Assembly: GCF_040546685.1 (NCBI RefSeq)
Contig: NZ_JBEPOH010000001.1
Location: 248,001 to 312,000, forward strand
Length of the DNA: 64,000 nucleotides
Reading direction: 5' to 3'
Origin: Variovorax sp. OAS795
GTDB lineage: Bacteria > Pseudomonadota > Gammaproteobacteria > Burkholderiales > Burkholderiaceae_C
Position 1 is the stretch's first letter; every line of letters starts with the position of its first letter. Of this stretch, positions 52,702 through 61,105 are shown piece after piece. The translations under genes were made by a program, and so were the position numbers. The notes under the pieces were generated by a model, which was not told where the DNA came from, did no database searches, and saw nothing but the letters and a program-made list of their open reading frames with translations.

Positions 52702-53220
52702 TCAGGCGAAGATTTCTTCGACGGTCAGGCCGCGCTTGGCAGCCACTTCGGACGCGGTCGTCGAGTTCTTCAACCCGTCGAGCGTGGCGCGAACCATGTT
52801 GTAGGGATTCGACGAACCATGGCTCTTGGCCACGATGTCGGTGATGCCCATGACTTCGAACACGGCGCGCATCGGGCCGCCGGCGATGATGCCGGTACCC
52901 TTCGGAGCCGGGATCATGACCACCGAGGCAGCGCCCCAATGGCCCGTCACGCGGTGATGCAGCGTGCCGTTCTTGATCGCGATCTTGGCCAGGTTGCGGC
53001 GAGCTTCTTCCATTGCCTTCTGCACGGCAGCAGGCACTTCCTTCGACTTGCCCTTGCCCATGCCGACGCGGCCTTCGCCGTCGCCCACGACGGTCAGTGC
53101 TGCGAAACCGAGGATACGACCACCCTTCACCACCTTGGTGACGCGGTTGATCGCGATCATCTTTTCGCGCAAACCGTCTTCAGGGCCTTCGTTCTGCGTT
53201 CTTGCTTGAATCTTTGCCAT
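52702..53220 (-). CDS. rpsE: 30S ribosomal protein S5
   Basis: This 172-residue S5 has [20 protein letters not shown] (double-stranded RNA-binding domain) and [20 protein letters not shown]. It contributes to decoding fidelity with S4. It lies 18 bases after rplR and 28 bases before rpmD. Confidence 0.98.
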   Translation of the reverse strand: MAKIQARTQNEGPEDGLREKMIAINRVTKVVKGGRILGFAALTVVGDGEGRVGMGKGKSKEVPAAVQKAMEEARRNLAKIAIKNGTLHHRVTGHWGAASVVMIPAPKGTGIIAGGPMRAVFEVMGITDIVAKSHGSSNPYNMVRATLDGLKNSTTASEVAAKRGLTVEEIFA

Positions 53221-53238
53221 TTTGAATCTCGTGTCCGG

Positions 53239-53607
53239 TTAGAACTGCAGACCGGCTTCGCGAGCCGCATCGGCCAGCGCCTTGACGCGGCCGTGGTACG
53301 CAAAACCTGCGCGGTCGAAGGCGACCTTCTCGACGCCGGCAGCCTTCGCCTTTTCAGCGATGCGCTTGCCGATGGCCGTTGCAGCGGCGGCATTGCCACC
53401 CTTGCCCGAGCCGCCCAGGGCGGTGCGCACTTCGGCTTCGGCCGTCGATGCGGTGGCAATCACCTTGGTGCCGTCGTCGGAGATGACGGTGGCATAGATG
53501 TGCAGGTTGGTGCGGTTCACCGTCAGGCGGGCCACGCCCTGCGTCGCGATGCGGATGCGGGTCTGGCGCGAGCGGCGAAGACGCTGTGCTTTTTTGGTCA
53601 ACATCAT
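53239..53607 (-). CDS. rplR: 50S ribosomal protein L18
   Basis: This 122-residue L18 starts [20 protein letters not shown] and ends [16 protein letters not shown]; it binds 5S rRNA. Two adjacent ATG codons (53607 and 53604) are possible starts after GGGG. It lies 11 bases after rplF. Confidence 0.98.
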   Translation of the reverse strand: MMLTKKAQRLRRSRQTRIRIATQGVARLTVNRTNLHIYATVISDDGTKVIATASTAEAEVRTALGGSGKGGNAAAATAIGKRIAEKAKAAGVEKVAFDRAGFAYHGRVKALADAAREAGLQF

Positions 53608-53618
53608 TTTGCTGCCCC

Positions 53619-54152
53619 TTACTTCTTCTTGGTCTCTTTGATCACGATCTTCTCGTCCGAATAACGGATGCCCTTGCCCTTGTAAGGCTCAGGCGGACGA
53701 ACAGCGCGGATCTCAGCGGCGATTTGACCAACGCGCTGACGGTCAGCACCCTTGATCACGATTTCGGTCGGGGTCGCAGTGGCCACCGTGATGCCTTGCG
53801 GCATTTCGATGTTGACCGGGTGCGAGTAACCGACTTGCAGGTTCAACTTGTTGTTGGACGCTGCGGCCTTGTAGCCGACGCCGACCAGGTTGAGCTTCTT
53901 CTCGAAGCCCTTGGTCACGCCCACCACCATGTTGTTCACCAGCTGACGGATCGTGCCGCTCATCGCATTCGCTTCACGCGACTCGTTGGCGGGCTCGAAG
54001 TTCAGCTTGCCGTCATTGCTGACGACCTTGACCAGTGCATTGCGTGCAAGGTTGAGCGTGCCGCCCGTGCCCTTGACGCTGATCTGGTCTTCCTTGATCG
54101 ACACATCCACGCCTGCGGGGATGGTGATCGGCATTTTTCCTACTCGGGACAT
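53619..54152 (-). CDS. rplF: 50S ribosomal protein L6
   Basis: This 177-residue L6 starts [20 protein letters not shown] and has the C-terminal signature [13 protein letters not shown]. It sits near the factor-binding site of the 50S subunit. It lies 24 bases after rpsH. Confidence 0.98.
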   Translation of the reverse strand: MSRVGKMPITIPAGVDVSIKEDQISVKGTGGTLNLARNALVKVVSNDGKLNFEPANESREANAMSGTIRQLVNNMVVGVTKGFEKKLNLVGVGYKAAASNNKLNLQVGYSHPVNIEMPQGITVATATPTEIVIKGADRQRVGQIAAEIRAVRPPEPYKGKGIRYSDEKIVIKETKKK

Positions 54153-54176
54153 TTCAGTTACTCCTCGATGTCTCGG

Positions 54177-54572
54177 TTAGGCGACGTAGCACAGCACTTC
54201 GCCACCGACACCGGTAGCGCGCGCCTTGCGGTCCGTCATCACGCCCTTGGGGGTCGTGACGATCGCAACGCCGAGGCCGTTCTGGACTTGCGGAATGGAA
54301 GCGCTGGCCTTGTAGACGCGCAGGCCGGGACGGCTCACGCGCTCGATGCGCTCGATGACCGGACGGCCAGCGTAGTACTTCAGGGTGATGACGAGCTCGG
54401 ACTTGCCGGCTTCGGTCTTCACTTCGAAGCTGTCGATGTAGCCTTCGTCCTTCAGGACCTGTGCAATCGCGGCCTTCACCTTGGAAGACGGGATCGACAC
54501 AGTGGGCTTCGCCACCATCTGCGCGTTACGGATACGCGTCAGCAGGTCGGCAATGGGATCACTCATGCTCAT
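54177..54572 (-). CDS. rpsH: 30S ribosomal protein S8
   Basis: This 131-residue S8 starts [20 protein letters not shown] and ends [23 protein letters not shown] 54572 is chosen because AGGAG lies 8 bases upstream and the length equals the family norm. In E. coli S8 is the translational repressor of the spc operon. Confidence 0.98.
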   Translation of the reverse strand: MSMSDPIADLLTRIRNAQMVAKPTVSIPSSKVKAAIAQVLKDEGYIDSFEVKTEAGKSELVITLKYYAGRPVIERIERVSRPGLRVYKASASIPQVQNGLGVAIVTTPKGVMTDRKARATGVGGEVLCYVA

Positions 54573-54592
54573 GTTGTTTGCTCCTGCCTGGC

Positions 54593-54898
54593 TTACCAGC
54601 TGGCCTTGGTGACACCGGGGATGTCGCCATTGAAAGCCAGTTCGCGGATCTTGGCGCGGGCCAGACCGAATTGACGAAAGGTGCCACGCGGGCGACCGGT
54701 GATTTCGCAACGGTTGCGCTGGCGCGTGGGGTTCGCGTTGCGCGGGAGCTTTTGCAGGCCCAGGCGTGCAGCAGCGCGCTCTTCGTCGCTCTTCTTCAGG
54801 TCGTTGGAAATCGCCTTCAGTTCCGCGTGCTTCGCAGCGTACTTGGCGACCAGCTTGTCGCGCTTGAGTTCGCGTTGGATCAGGGATTGTTTAGCCAC
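54593..54898 (-). CDS. rpsN: 30S ribosomal protein S14 (long, zinc-free form)
   Basis: This 101-residue S14 starts [20 protein letters not shown] and ends [10 protein letters not shown], with [20 protein letters not shown]. Only one cysteine remains, so it is the long zinc-independent version, in contrast to the zinc form of L36 nearby. It lies 8 bases after rplE. Confidence 0.98.
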   Translation of the reverse strand: MAKQSLIQRELKRDKLVAKYAAKHAELKAISNDLKKSDEERAAARLGLQKLPRNANPTRQRNRCEITGRPRGTFRQFGLARAKIRELAFNGDIPGVTKASW

Positions 54899-54906
54899 GG
54901 TTCGCC

Positions 54907-55446
54907 TCAGTTCTTGAACGGGAAACGGAAACCAGCGAGAAGCGCCTTGGCTTCTTCGTCGGTCTTGGCCGTCGTCGTGATGCTGATGTTGAGACCGCGC
55001 AGGGCATCGACCTTGTCGTATTCGATCTCGGGGAAAATGATCTGTTCCTTGACGCCGATGTTGTAGTTGCCACGGCCGTCGAACGCACGGCCGGAGATGC
55101 CGCGGAAGTCGCGAACACGCGGCAGCGCGATGGTCACGAAACGGTCCAGGAACTCATACATCTGCACGCCACGCAGCGTGACCATGCAGCCGATGGGCTG
55201 GTTCTCGCGGATCTTGAAACCGGCGATGGCCTTCTTCGACTTGGTGACCACGGGCTTCTGGCCGGCGATCTTGGTCAGGTCGGCGACAGCGTTGTCGAGA
55301 ACCTTCTTGTCGGCGACAGCTTCACCCACGCCCATGTTGAGCGTGATCTTGGTGAGGCGGGGGACCTGCATCGGCGACTTGTAGCCGAACTTTTCCGTCA
55401 GGTCTTTCGCGATCTTTTCGCGATAGTGTTGTTGGAGACGTGCCAT
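54907..55446 (-). CDS. rplE: 50S ribosomal protein L5
   Basis: This 179-residue L5 has the opening [20 protein letters not shown], then [20 protein letters not shown] and [20 protein letters not shown]. It binds 5S rRNA in the central protuberance. It lies 11 bases after rplX. Confidence 0.98.
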   Translation of the reverse strand: MARLQQHYREKIAKDLTEKFGYKSPMQVPRLTKITLNMGVGEAVADKKVLDNAVADLTKIAGQKPVVTKSKKAIAGFKIRENQPIGCMVTLRGVQMYEFLDRFVTIALPRVRDFRGISGRAFDGRGNYNIGVKEQIIFPEIEYDKVDALRGLNISITTTAKTDEEAKALLAGFRFPFKN

Positions 55447-55457
55447 GTGAGTACCTC

Positions 55458-55790
55458 TTAGGCGAACTTGATTTCGTCGCCGCTGGACTTGAAGACGCGA
55501 ACAGCTACGCGCTTGCCGTCAGCACCCTGGGTGATCTTGATGCCCACGCGATCGGCCTTGCCGGTCGCGGCATTGAAGATCGCCACGTTGGATTGGTGGA
55601 TGGGCATGGTCTTTTCGACGATGCCGCCGGTCGTACCCTTGAGGGGGTTCGGCTTGGCGTGCTTCTTGACGATGTTCACGCCCTCGACGACGAGGTGCGA
55701 ATCGTCCTTGCGCAGCGAGACGGTGCCCCGCTTGCCCTTGTCGCGCCCGGCCAACACGATGACCTGGTCGCCTTTGCGAATCTTGTTCAT
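55458..55790 (-). CDS. rplX: 50S ribosomal protein L24
   Basis: This 110-residue L24 starts [20 protein letters not shown], the KOW-motif opening, and has [20 protein letters not shown]. It initiates 50S assembly. It lies 13 bases after rplN. Confidence 0.98.
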
Positions 55791-55803
55791 GGCGTTGTTG
55801 TCC

Positions 55804-56172
55804 TTACAGAACTTCGGGTGCCAGCGACACGATCTTCATGAACTTTTCGGTACGCAGCTCGCGCGTCACCGGTCCGAAGATGCGGGTGCCGATTGGCTCC
55901 AGCTTGGCGTTGAGCAACACGGCTGCGTTGCCATCGAATTTGACGAGGGAACCGTCGGCGCGACGGATGCCCTTGGCGGTGCGGACCACCACTGCGCTGT
56001 AGATCTCGCCCTTCTTGACGCGACCACGCGGAGCGGCTTCCTTGATGCTGACCTTGATGACGTCGCCCACGCTGGCATAACGCCGCTTGGAGCCACCGAG
56101 CACCTTGATACACAGGACGGACTTCGCGCCTGTGTTGTCGGCCACTTCGAGCCGGGATTCAGTTTGGATCAT
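55804..56172 (-). CDS. rplN: 50S ribosomal protein L14, first gene of the spc operon
   Basis: This 122-residue L14 starts [20 protein letters not shown] and has the signature [23 protein letters not shown] 56172 gives the family length. It is the first gene of the ribosomal block. The S10 genes (rpsQ, rpmC, rplP and so on) are not upstream, and a near-consensus promoter lies 144 bases away. Confidence 0.98.
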
Positions 56173-56287
56173 TGCTAGTAGTTCCCAACTTGTACCGATG
56201 CGCCTCCAGGAGGGAAACGCTGCGGTCAGTCTTGGGCCCGTCGTCTGCACCTCGAACCACTCGAGGCACTTCCGCTTTGGGCTGAAA

Positions 56288-56310
56288 GCTTCGCCTTTTT
56301 GAAGCGAAGC
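56288..56310 (-). promoter_or_regulatory. Hairpin at the very 5' end of the spc mRNA
   Basis: GCTTCGC (56310-56304 on the minus strand) and GCGAAGC (56294-56288) pair perfectly around TTCAAAAAG. It begins at or next to the start point predicted from the promoter, so the mRNA would begin with a stem. Such stems can protect mRNA from 5'-end attack or act in regulation. Confidence 0.5.
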
Positions 56311-56315
56311 CTGCG

Positions 56316-56344
56316 ATTGTGGCACGCACAAAAGAGCGTGTCAA
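56316..56344 (-). promoter_or_regulatory. Strong sigma-70 promoter of the spc operon
   Basis: On the minus strand TTGACA (56344-56339) is a perfect -35 box and CACAAT (56321-56316) a good -10 box, exactly 17 bases apart. Transcription would begin near 56309 and give a leader of about 137 bases before rplN. Confidence 0.85.
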
Positions 56345-56386
56345 CCGGCTTATGGCACGAAATGCGGGGGAACTAGACTTGGCGGG

Positions 56387-57568
56387 GTGCGCACCGTCCT
56401 TCCAGGCCTCTTGGCTCCCGCATCGCCCCTGCGCCGCCGGCTGCTGCTGGGCATAACCGCCGCCGTGGCCGGGGTCGGCGGCATGGCCGGCTGCGGCAGT
56501 CCGGCGTATCCGCCCCAGCCAGGGGCGCGGCTGCGGCGCCTGGCCGAGTCGCACTGGCCGCACCGGCTGAATATACAGGGCACCACGGCGGGGGGCCTCT
56601 CCGCAATCGACTTCGACGCTGAAAGAAGTGAGTACATCCTTCTCAGCGATGACCGATCGGACCTGGACCCTGTCCGCTTCTACACGGCCCAATGGGCTGC
56701 GCCCTGGCTGCAACCGCCCGCGCCGAAGGGCGTGGTGCAGTTGCAACGCCCCGGCGGCGGCGGCCCCTGGCCGGCCCGGCGCCGCGCCGAGGCTCGGACC
56801 CCGGTGCCGGATCCCGAGGCCCTGCGCCTTCGGCCCGGCACCGGCACCCTTCTGTGGACCAGCGAAGGCGACGTGGCGCGCGGATTCGGGCCGGCCTTCC
56901 ACGAATCGGCGCGCGACGGCCGGCTGCTGCGCGAATTCGCCCTGCCCTCGATGTTCGACGCCGATGCCCTGCAGCGCCGCGGCCCGCGCGACAACCTGGG
57001 CCTGGAGGGCCTCGCGCTGACGCCCGATGGGCGCCACGCCTGGCTGGCGATGGAAAACGCGCTGATCCAGGACGGCCCCATTCCCACCGCCAGCGCGCCG
57101 GGCGGCCCCTGCCGGCTGACCCGGATGGACCTGGCGACCGGCCGGGCCACGCGCCAGATCGCCTATGTGCCCGATGCGATTCCGCTGCGCCCGTTGATTC
57201 CCGGCACCCTTGCGGACAACGGCATCAGCGAGATCCTGATGCTCGATGCCGACCGCATGCTGGTGCTGGAGCGCGCCTATGCCACCGGGGCCGGAAACTC
57301 GCTGCGTCTCTACGAGATCGATACCCGGGGCGCCACCGACGTGCTGGAGACCGAGACGCTCGCCGCGGGCAACCATCGCCCGGCCGCCAAGACGCTGGTT
57401 GCCGACTTCGCCCACCTCGGCCTTTCGCGCCTCGACAACACCGAAGGGATGTGCTGGGGACCGCCGCTTCCGGACGGCAAGCGCCTGCTGGTGGTGGTGA
57501 GCGACGACAATTTCAACCCGCTGCAGACAACCCAGTTCGCGGCATTCGAATACACCGACCGACCATGA
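56387..57568 (+). CDS. Esterase-like activity of phytase family protein (probable lipoprotein)
   Basis: This 393-residue exported protein is of the esterase-like-phytase family, a beta-propeller type. It has an Arg-rich, hydrophobic N-terminus (RRRLLLGITAAVAGVGGMAG) with a Cys after MAG that could be lipidated. Later motifs are TTAGGLSAIDFD, DNLGLEGLALTPDGRHAWLA and LDNTEGMCWGP. The start is a GTG at 56387. It is divergent from rplN across a 214-base spacer, and its stop overlaps the proC start (ATGA). The substrate is unknown. Confidence 0.82.
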   Translation: MRTVLPGLLAPASPLRRRLLLGITAAVAGVGGMAGCGSPAYPPQPGARLRRLAESHWPHRLNIQGTTAGGLSAIDFDAERSEYILLSDDRSDLDPVRFYTAQWAAPWLQPPAPKGVVQLQRPGGGGPWPARRRAEARTPVPDPEALRLRPGTGTLLWTSEGDVARGFGPAFHESARDGRLLREFALPSMFDADALQRRGPRDNLGLEGLALTPDGRHAWLAMENALIQDGPIPTASAPGGPCRLTRMDLATGRATRQIAYVPDAIPLRPLIPGTLADNGISEILMLDADRMLVLERAYATGAGNSLRLYEIDTRGATDVLETETLAAGNHRPAAKTLVADFAHLGLSRLDNTEGMCWGPPLPDGKRLLVVVSDDNFNPLQTTQFAAFEYTDRP

Positions 57569-58422
57569 CCATCGCCGTCACTTTCCTGCCCCGCACCGGC
57601 CCGGCGCCGCTCCCCCCGATCGCCTTCATCGGCGGCGGCAACATGGCCAGCGCCATCATCGGCGGCCTCCTCAAGCAGGGCACCCCGGCCGACGCCTTCG
57701 AGGTGGTCGAGCCATTCGAGGAGGCCCGCCAGAAGCTCGCGCAATCGTTCGGCATCACGGCGCAGGCCGAGGCCGGCGAGGCCCTGTCGCGCTGCGCCGT
57801 GGTGGTGTGGGCAGTCAAGCCGCAGACCTTCGCGGACGCCGCGAAGCCGGTGCGCGCCTTTGCCGGAAGCGCACTGCACCTGAGCGTGGCGGCGGGCATT
57901 CCGTCCACCAGCATCGCCCGCTGGCTCGGCAGCGAGCGCGTGGTGCGGGCCATGCCCAACACGCCCGCGCTGGTGGGACAGGGCATGACCGGGCTCTATG
58001 CACGCGCGGGCGTGGACGCCGCCGACCGCGCGCTGGTCGGGCAGCTGCTGGCGCCGACCGGCGAACTGCTCTGGGTCGACGACGAAGCCGCGCTCGATGC
58101 GGTCACGGCCATGTCCGGCTCGGGTCCCGCCTATGTCTTCTATTTCATCGAGGCCATGACCGAGGCCGGTGTCGAAATGGGCCTGTCGCCCGAGCAGGCC
58201 CAGCGGCTGGCCATCGGCACCTTCACCGGCGCCTCGGCGCTGGCGCACAGCGCGACCGAGCCGCCCTCGGTGCTGCGCGAGCGCGTGACCTCGAAGGGCG
58301 GAACGACCTACGCGGCGCTCACCTCGCTCGAGGGCGCCGACGTCAAGGCGAAGTTCAAGACCGCGATCCGCGCGGCGCAGAAGCGCGCGGCCGAACTGGG
58401 CGAGGAATTCGGCAAGGACTGA
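57565..58422 (+). CDS. proC: Pyrroline-5-carboxylate reductase
   Basis: This 285-residue enzyme catalyses the last step of proline synthesis, reducing pyrroline-5-carboxylate with NAD(P)H. It has the Rossmann opening IAFIGGGNMASAIIGGLL, VVWAVKPQ, RAMPNTPALVGQGMTGL and the C-terminal signature AVTAMSGSGPAYVFYFIEAM. It carries about 18 extra residues before the Rossmann fold. The ATG overlaps the stop of the preceding gene. Confidence 0.96.
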   Translation: MTIAVTFLPRTGPAPLPPIAFIGGGNMASAIIGGLLKQGTPADAFEVVEPFEEARQKLAQSFGITAQAEAGEALSRCAVVVWAVKPQTFADAAKPVRAFAGSALHLSVAAGIPSTSIARWLGSERVVRAMPNTPALVGQGMTGLYARAGVDAADRALVGQLLAPTGELLWVDDEAALDAVTAMSGSGPAYVFYFIEAMTEAGVEMGLSPEQAQRLAIGTFTGASALAHSATEPPSVLRERVTSKGGTTYAALTSLEGADVKAKFKTAIRAAQKRAAELGEEFGKD

Positions 58423-58447
58423 GTGCGGCGCGGCCTTCGCCCGCGGT

Positions 58448-59308
58448 CTAGGCCAGCGCATAGCCGGCCGCGATGCCGGCAAACACCGAAAAGCCCAGCC
58501 AGTGGTTCAGGCGGAAGGCCTTGAAGCAGCCGTCGCGCGTGCGGCCGCGAATCAGCTGCCAGTGCCAGAGCGCCTGCGCCGCGGCCACGCCGATGGCCGC
58601 GAAAAACACCGCGCCCAGGCCGCGGCTCGCGCCGGCCCAGGCCCAGACGGCCAAGAAGATCGCGTAGCTCGCCATCACCGCCGCCACGTCGAAGCGGCCA
58701 AAGGTGATGGCCGAGGTCTTCATGCCGATCTTCAGGTCGTCGTCGCGGTCGACCATGGCGTATTCGGTGTCGTAGGCCAGCACCCAGAACAGGTTGCCGG
58801 CCAGCAGCCAGGCCGCGAACACCGGAACCGTGGATTGCACCGCCGCAAACGCCATCGGGATGCCGAAGCTGAAAGCGATGCCCAGCACCGCCTGCGGAAC
58901 CGACACGAAGCGCTTGGCGAACGGATAGGCCAGCGTGATGGCCAGCGCGGCGAACGACCAGGCAATGGTGGCCCGGTTGGTCGTGAGCACCAGCCCGAAC
59001 GCCGCGAGCGCCAGCACCGCGCCCAGCACCAGCGCCTCCCTGACGGACACTGCGCCGCTGGTCACCGGCCGCTTGGCGGTGCGCTTCACATGGCGGTCGA
59101 AGTCGCGGTCCGCCACGTCGTTGACGCAGCAGCCCGCGCTGCGCATGAGGATGGTGCCCAGCACGAACACCACCAGCAGGTGCCATCCGGGCCAGCCCCC
59201 GGCGGCAAACCAGAGCGCCCCCAGCGTGGGCCAGAGCAGCAGCAGCCAGCCCGCGGGGCGGTTCCAGCGAATCAGGTCGAGATAGAGCGCAAAACGGCGG
59301 GCGAGCAT
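58448..59308 (-). CDS. ubiA: 4-hydroxybenzoate octaprenyltransferase
   Basis: This 286-residue membrane prenyltransferase attaches the polyprenyl tail to 4-hydroxybenzoate in ubiquinone synthesis. The two diphosphate motifs are [15 protein letters not shown] and [13 protein letters not shown]. It has about nine hydrophobic helices, starting [20 protein letters not shown]. It lies directly behind the dps terminator, with no good ribosome site and only 9 bases between terminator and ATG. Its promoter is not obvious. Confidence 0.95.
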   Translation of the reverse strand: MLARRFALYLDLIRWNRPAGWLLLLWPTLGALWFAAGGWPGWHLLVVFVLGTILMRSAGCCVNDVADRDFDRHVKRTAKRPVTSGAVSVREALVLGAVLALAAFGLVLTTNRATIAWSFAALAITLAYPFAKRFVSVPQAVLGIAFSFGIPMAFAAVQSTVPVFAAWLLAGNLFWVLAYDTEYAMVDRDDDLKIGMKTSAITFGRFDVAAVMASYAIFLAVWAWAGASRGLGAVFFAAIGVAAAQALWHWQLIRGRTRDGCFKAFRLNHWLGFSVFAGIAAGYALA

Positions 59309-59317
59309 GCGGCAGGC

Positions 59318-59344
59318 AAAAAAAGAGCGGCCATTGTGCCGCTC
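59318..59344 (-). terminator. Rho-independent terminator of dps
   Basis: On the minus strand GAGCGGC and GCCGCTC (59344-59325) pair around a six-base loop and are followed by seven T. A further GC-rich dyad (GGGGCCC...GGGCCCC) lies between it and the dps stop. It ends 9 bases before the ubiA start. Confidence 0.85.
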
Positions 59345-59377
59345 CCGGTGCCGGGGCCCGGCGGGCCCCCTGCAACA

Positions 59378-59950
59378 TCAGTCTTCGAGCAGCGAGCGCA
59401 GCATCCAGGCGGTCTGGTCGTGCACCGTGCAGCGCGCGGTCAGCATGTCGGCCGTCGGGTCGTCGCCGGCCTCTTCGGCCACCGGAATGAATTCGCGCGC
59501 GATGCGCGACACCGTCTCGTGGCCCTTGACGAGGATGCGCACCATCTCCATCGCCTTGGGCGGTGCCTGCGGCACATCGGGCACGGTGGCGATCTTGCTG
59601 AATTCGGCATACGAGCCCGGGGCATAGTGGCCCAGCGCGCGGATGCGCTCTGCGATCACGTCGGTCGCGCCCCAGAGCTCGGTGTACTGCCCCATGAACA
59701 TCGCGTGCAGCGAGTTGAAGTGCGGCCCCGTGACGTTCCAGTGGAAGTTGTGCGTCGTGAGATAGAGCGTGTAGGTGTCGGCCAGCACGCGGCTCAGGCC
59801 TTCGGCAATGGCCGCACGGTCCTGGCGCTCGATGCCGATGTTGATGATCGGCGCGTTGCGGCTGCCGGACTCCTGCGCCACCAGCGCCTCGCCCTTCTTG
59901 GGCAGCTTGCCCTGCGAAGACGACGATGTTTTCTTCGATGCTTTGGCCAT
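59378..59950 (-). CDS. dps: Dps-family DNA-binding ferritin-like protein
   Basis: This 190-residue Dps protein stores iron with peroxide and protects DNA. The ferroxidase residues are visible in LTTHNFHWNVTGPHFNSLHA and ATDVIAERIRALG (His, His, Asp, Glu). The N-terminus is a lysine-rich DNA-binding tail (MAKASKKTSSSS). ATG 59950 is used; the upstream in-frame TTG is unlikely. It is directly downstream of oxyR on the same strand, so peroxide control by OxyR is expected. Confidence 0.95.
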   Translation of the reverse strand: MAKASKKTSSSSQGKLPKKGEALVAQESGSRNAPIINIGIERQDRAAIAEGLSRVLADTYTLYLTTHNFHWNVTGPHFNSLHAMFMGQYTELWGATDVIAERIRALGHYAPGSYAEFSKIATVPDVPQAPPKAMEMVRILVKGHETVSRIAREFIPVAEEAGDDPTADMLTARCTVHDQTAWMLRSLLED

Positions 59951-60089
59951 GGCGTGAAACTCTTTCTTCAACTTGGGGACAAGGTGCCGATTCTGGAAGC
60001 CGGCGGGCGGCTTCGCAACAGCGTCACTCTATCCCAGCGATGAATGAATTCGAACGGCCGCCGCGTAGGCCGATTTCGCAAATTGATTC

Positions 60090-61055
60090 TTATGACAGCC
60101 GCTTGACGCCCGGCAGCTCGCACGCATAGATGGCGTTGCGCAAGGCGGCGATCGCCTCGTAGCGCGTGAAGGTGCGGCGCCAGGCCAGCACCACGCGCCG
60201 CGTCGGCGGGTCGCGGTCCTGCGCATCGCGCACCGGCAGGTAGCGCACCATCTGCTCGGGCTCCCTGCGGCCCTTGACCTTGGGCTTGAGCGCGTCGGCA
60301 GGCACCGACAGGCGCGGCACCAGCGTCACGCCCATGCCCGAGGCCACCATGTGCTTGATGGTTTCGAGCGACGAGCCCTCGAAGCTCTTGCGAATGCCCT
60401 CGGCATTGCTCGAGAAGCGCGCGAACTCGGGGCACACCTCCAGCACATGGTCGCGAAAGCAATGGCCGGTGCCCAGCAGCAGCATGGTCTCGTTCTGCAG
60501 CTGGTCCGAGGTGATGGATTCGAGGTCTGCGAACTTGTGCTTGGTGGGCAGCGCCGCCATGAAGGGCTCGTCGTAGAGCGGCGCCATCGCCAGCCCCGTG
60601 TCGGGAAAAGGCTCGGCCATGATCGCGCAGTCGATCTCGCCGGCACGCAGCATCTCGAGCAGCCTGGCGGTGAAGTTCTCCTGCAGCACCAGCGGCATCT
60701 GGGGCGTGCGCGCGATCACCTGGCGCACCAGGTCGGGCAGCAGGTACGGCCCGATGGTGTAGATCACGCCAAGGTTCAGGGGCCCCGCCAGCGGATCCTT
60801 GCCGCGCTTGGCGATCTCCTTGATGCTCGCGGCCTGGTCGAGCACGCTCTGCGCCTGCTGCACGATCTGTTCGCCGAGCGGCGTCACGGTCACCTCGCCG
60901 GCGCTGCGCTCGAAGAGCTTGACCTCGAGCTCGTCCTCGAGCTTCTTGATGGCCACGGAGAGCGTCGGCTGGGAGACGTAGCAGGCCTCGGCTGCCTTGC
61001 CGAAGTGGCGTTCCCGGGCCACTGCGACGATGTATTTGAGTTCGGTGAGAGTCAT
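60090..61055 (-). CDS. oxyR: Peroxide-sensing regulator OxyR
   Basis: This 321-residue LysR-family regulator has helix-turn-helix MTLTELKYIVAVARERHFGK and YVSQPTLSVAIKKLEDELEV. From ATG 61055 the redox cysteines fall at 199 and 208, in GTGHCFRDHVLEVCPEFA, exactly the E. coli OxyR numbering. Hydrogen peroxide forms the Cys199-Cys208 disulfide and activates antioxidant genes. The dps gene follows 139 bases downstream, recG lies upstream. Confidence 0.96.
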   Translation of the reverse strand: MTLTELKYIVAVARERHFGKAAEACYVSQPTLSVAIKKLEDELEVKLFERSAGEVTVTPLGEQIVQQAQSVLDQAASIKEIAKRGKDPLAGPLNLGVIYTIGPYLLPDLVRQVIARTPQMPLVLQENFTARLLEMLRAGEIDCAIMAEPFPDTGLAMAPLYDEPFMAALPTKHKFADLESITSDQLQNETMLLLGTGHCFRDHVLEVCPEFARFSSNAEGIRKSFEGSSLETIKHMVASGMGVTLVPRLSVPADALKPKVKGRREPEQMVRYLPVRDAQDRDPPTRRVVLAWRRTFTRYEAIAALRNAIYACELPGVKRLS

Positions 61056-61105
61056 AGCTTGCGTCAATTATGCGCAAGCGCCCGTGACCGGGCATGGCCT
61101 GGGGC

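Noticed and set aside
60000..60016. GAAGCC...GGCTTC stem after oxyR as terminator
   Set aside because: Six base pairs with no T-run follow in the minus direction. It may equally be chance in GC-rich DNA.
60018..60054. OxyR-like half site (ACAG-N7-CTAT) upstream of dps
   Set aside because: Only one of the four expected quarter sites is exact and the next ones (ATGA, CGAA) match poorly. OxyR control of dps is likely on family grounds, but this element is too weak to list.
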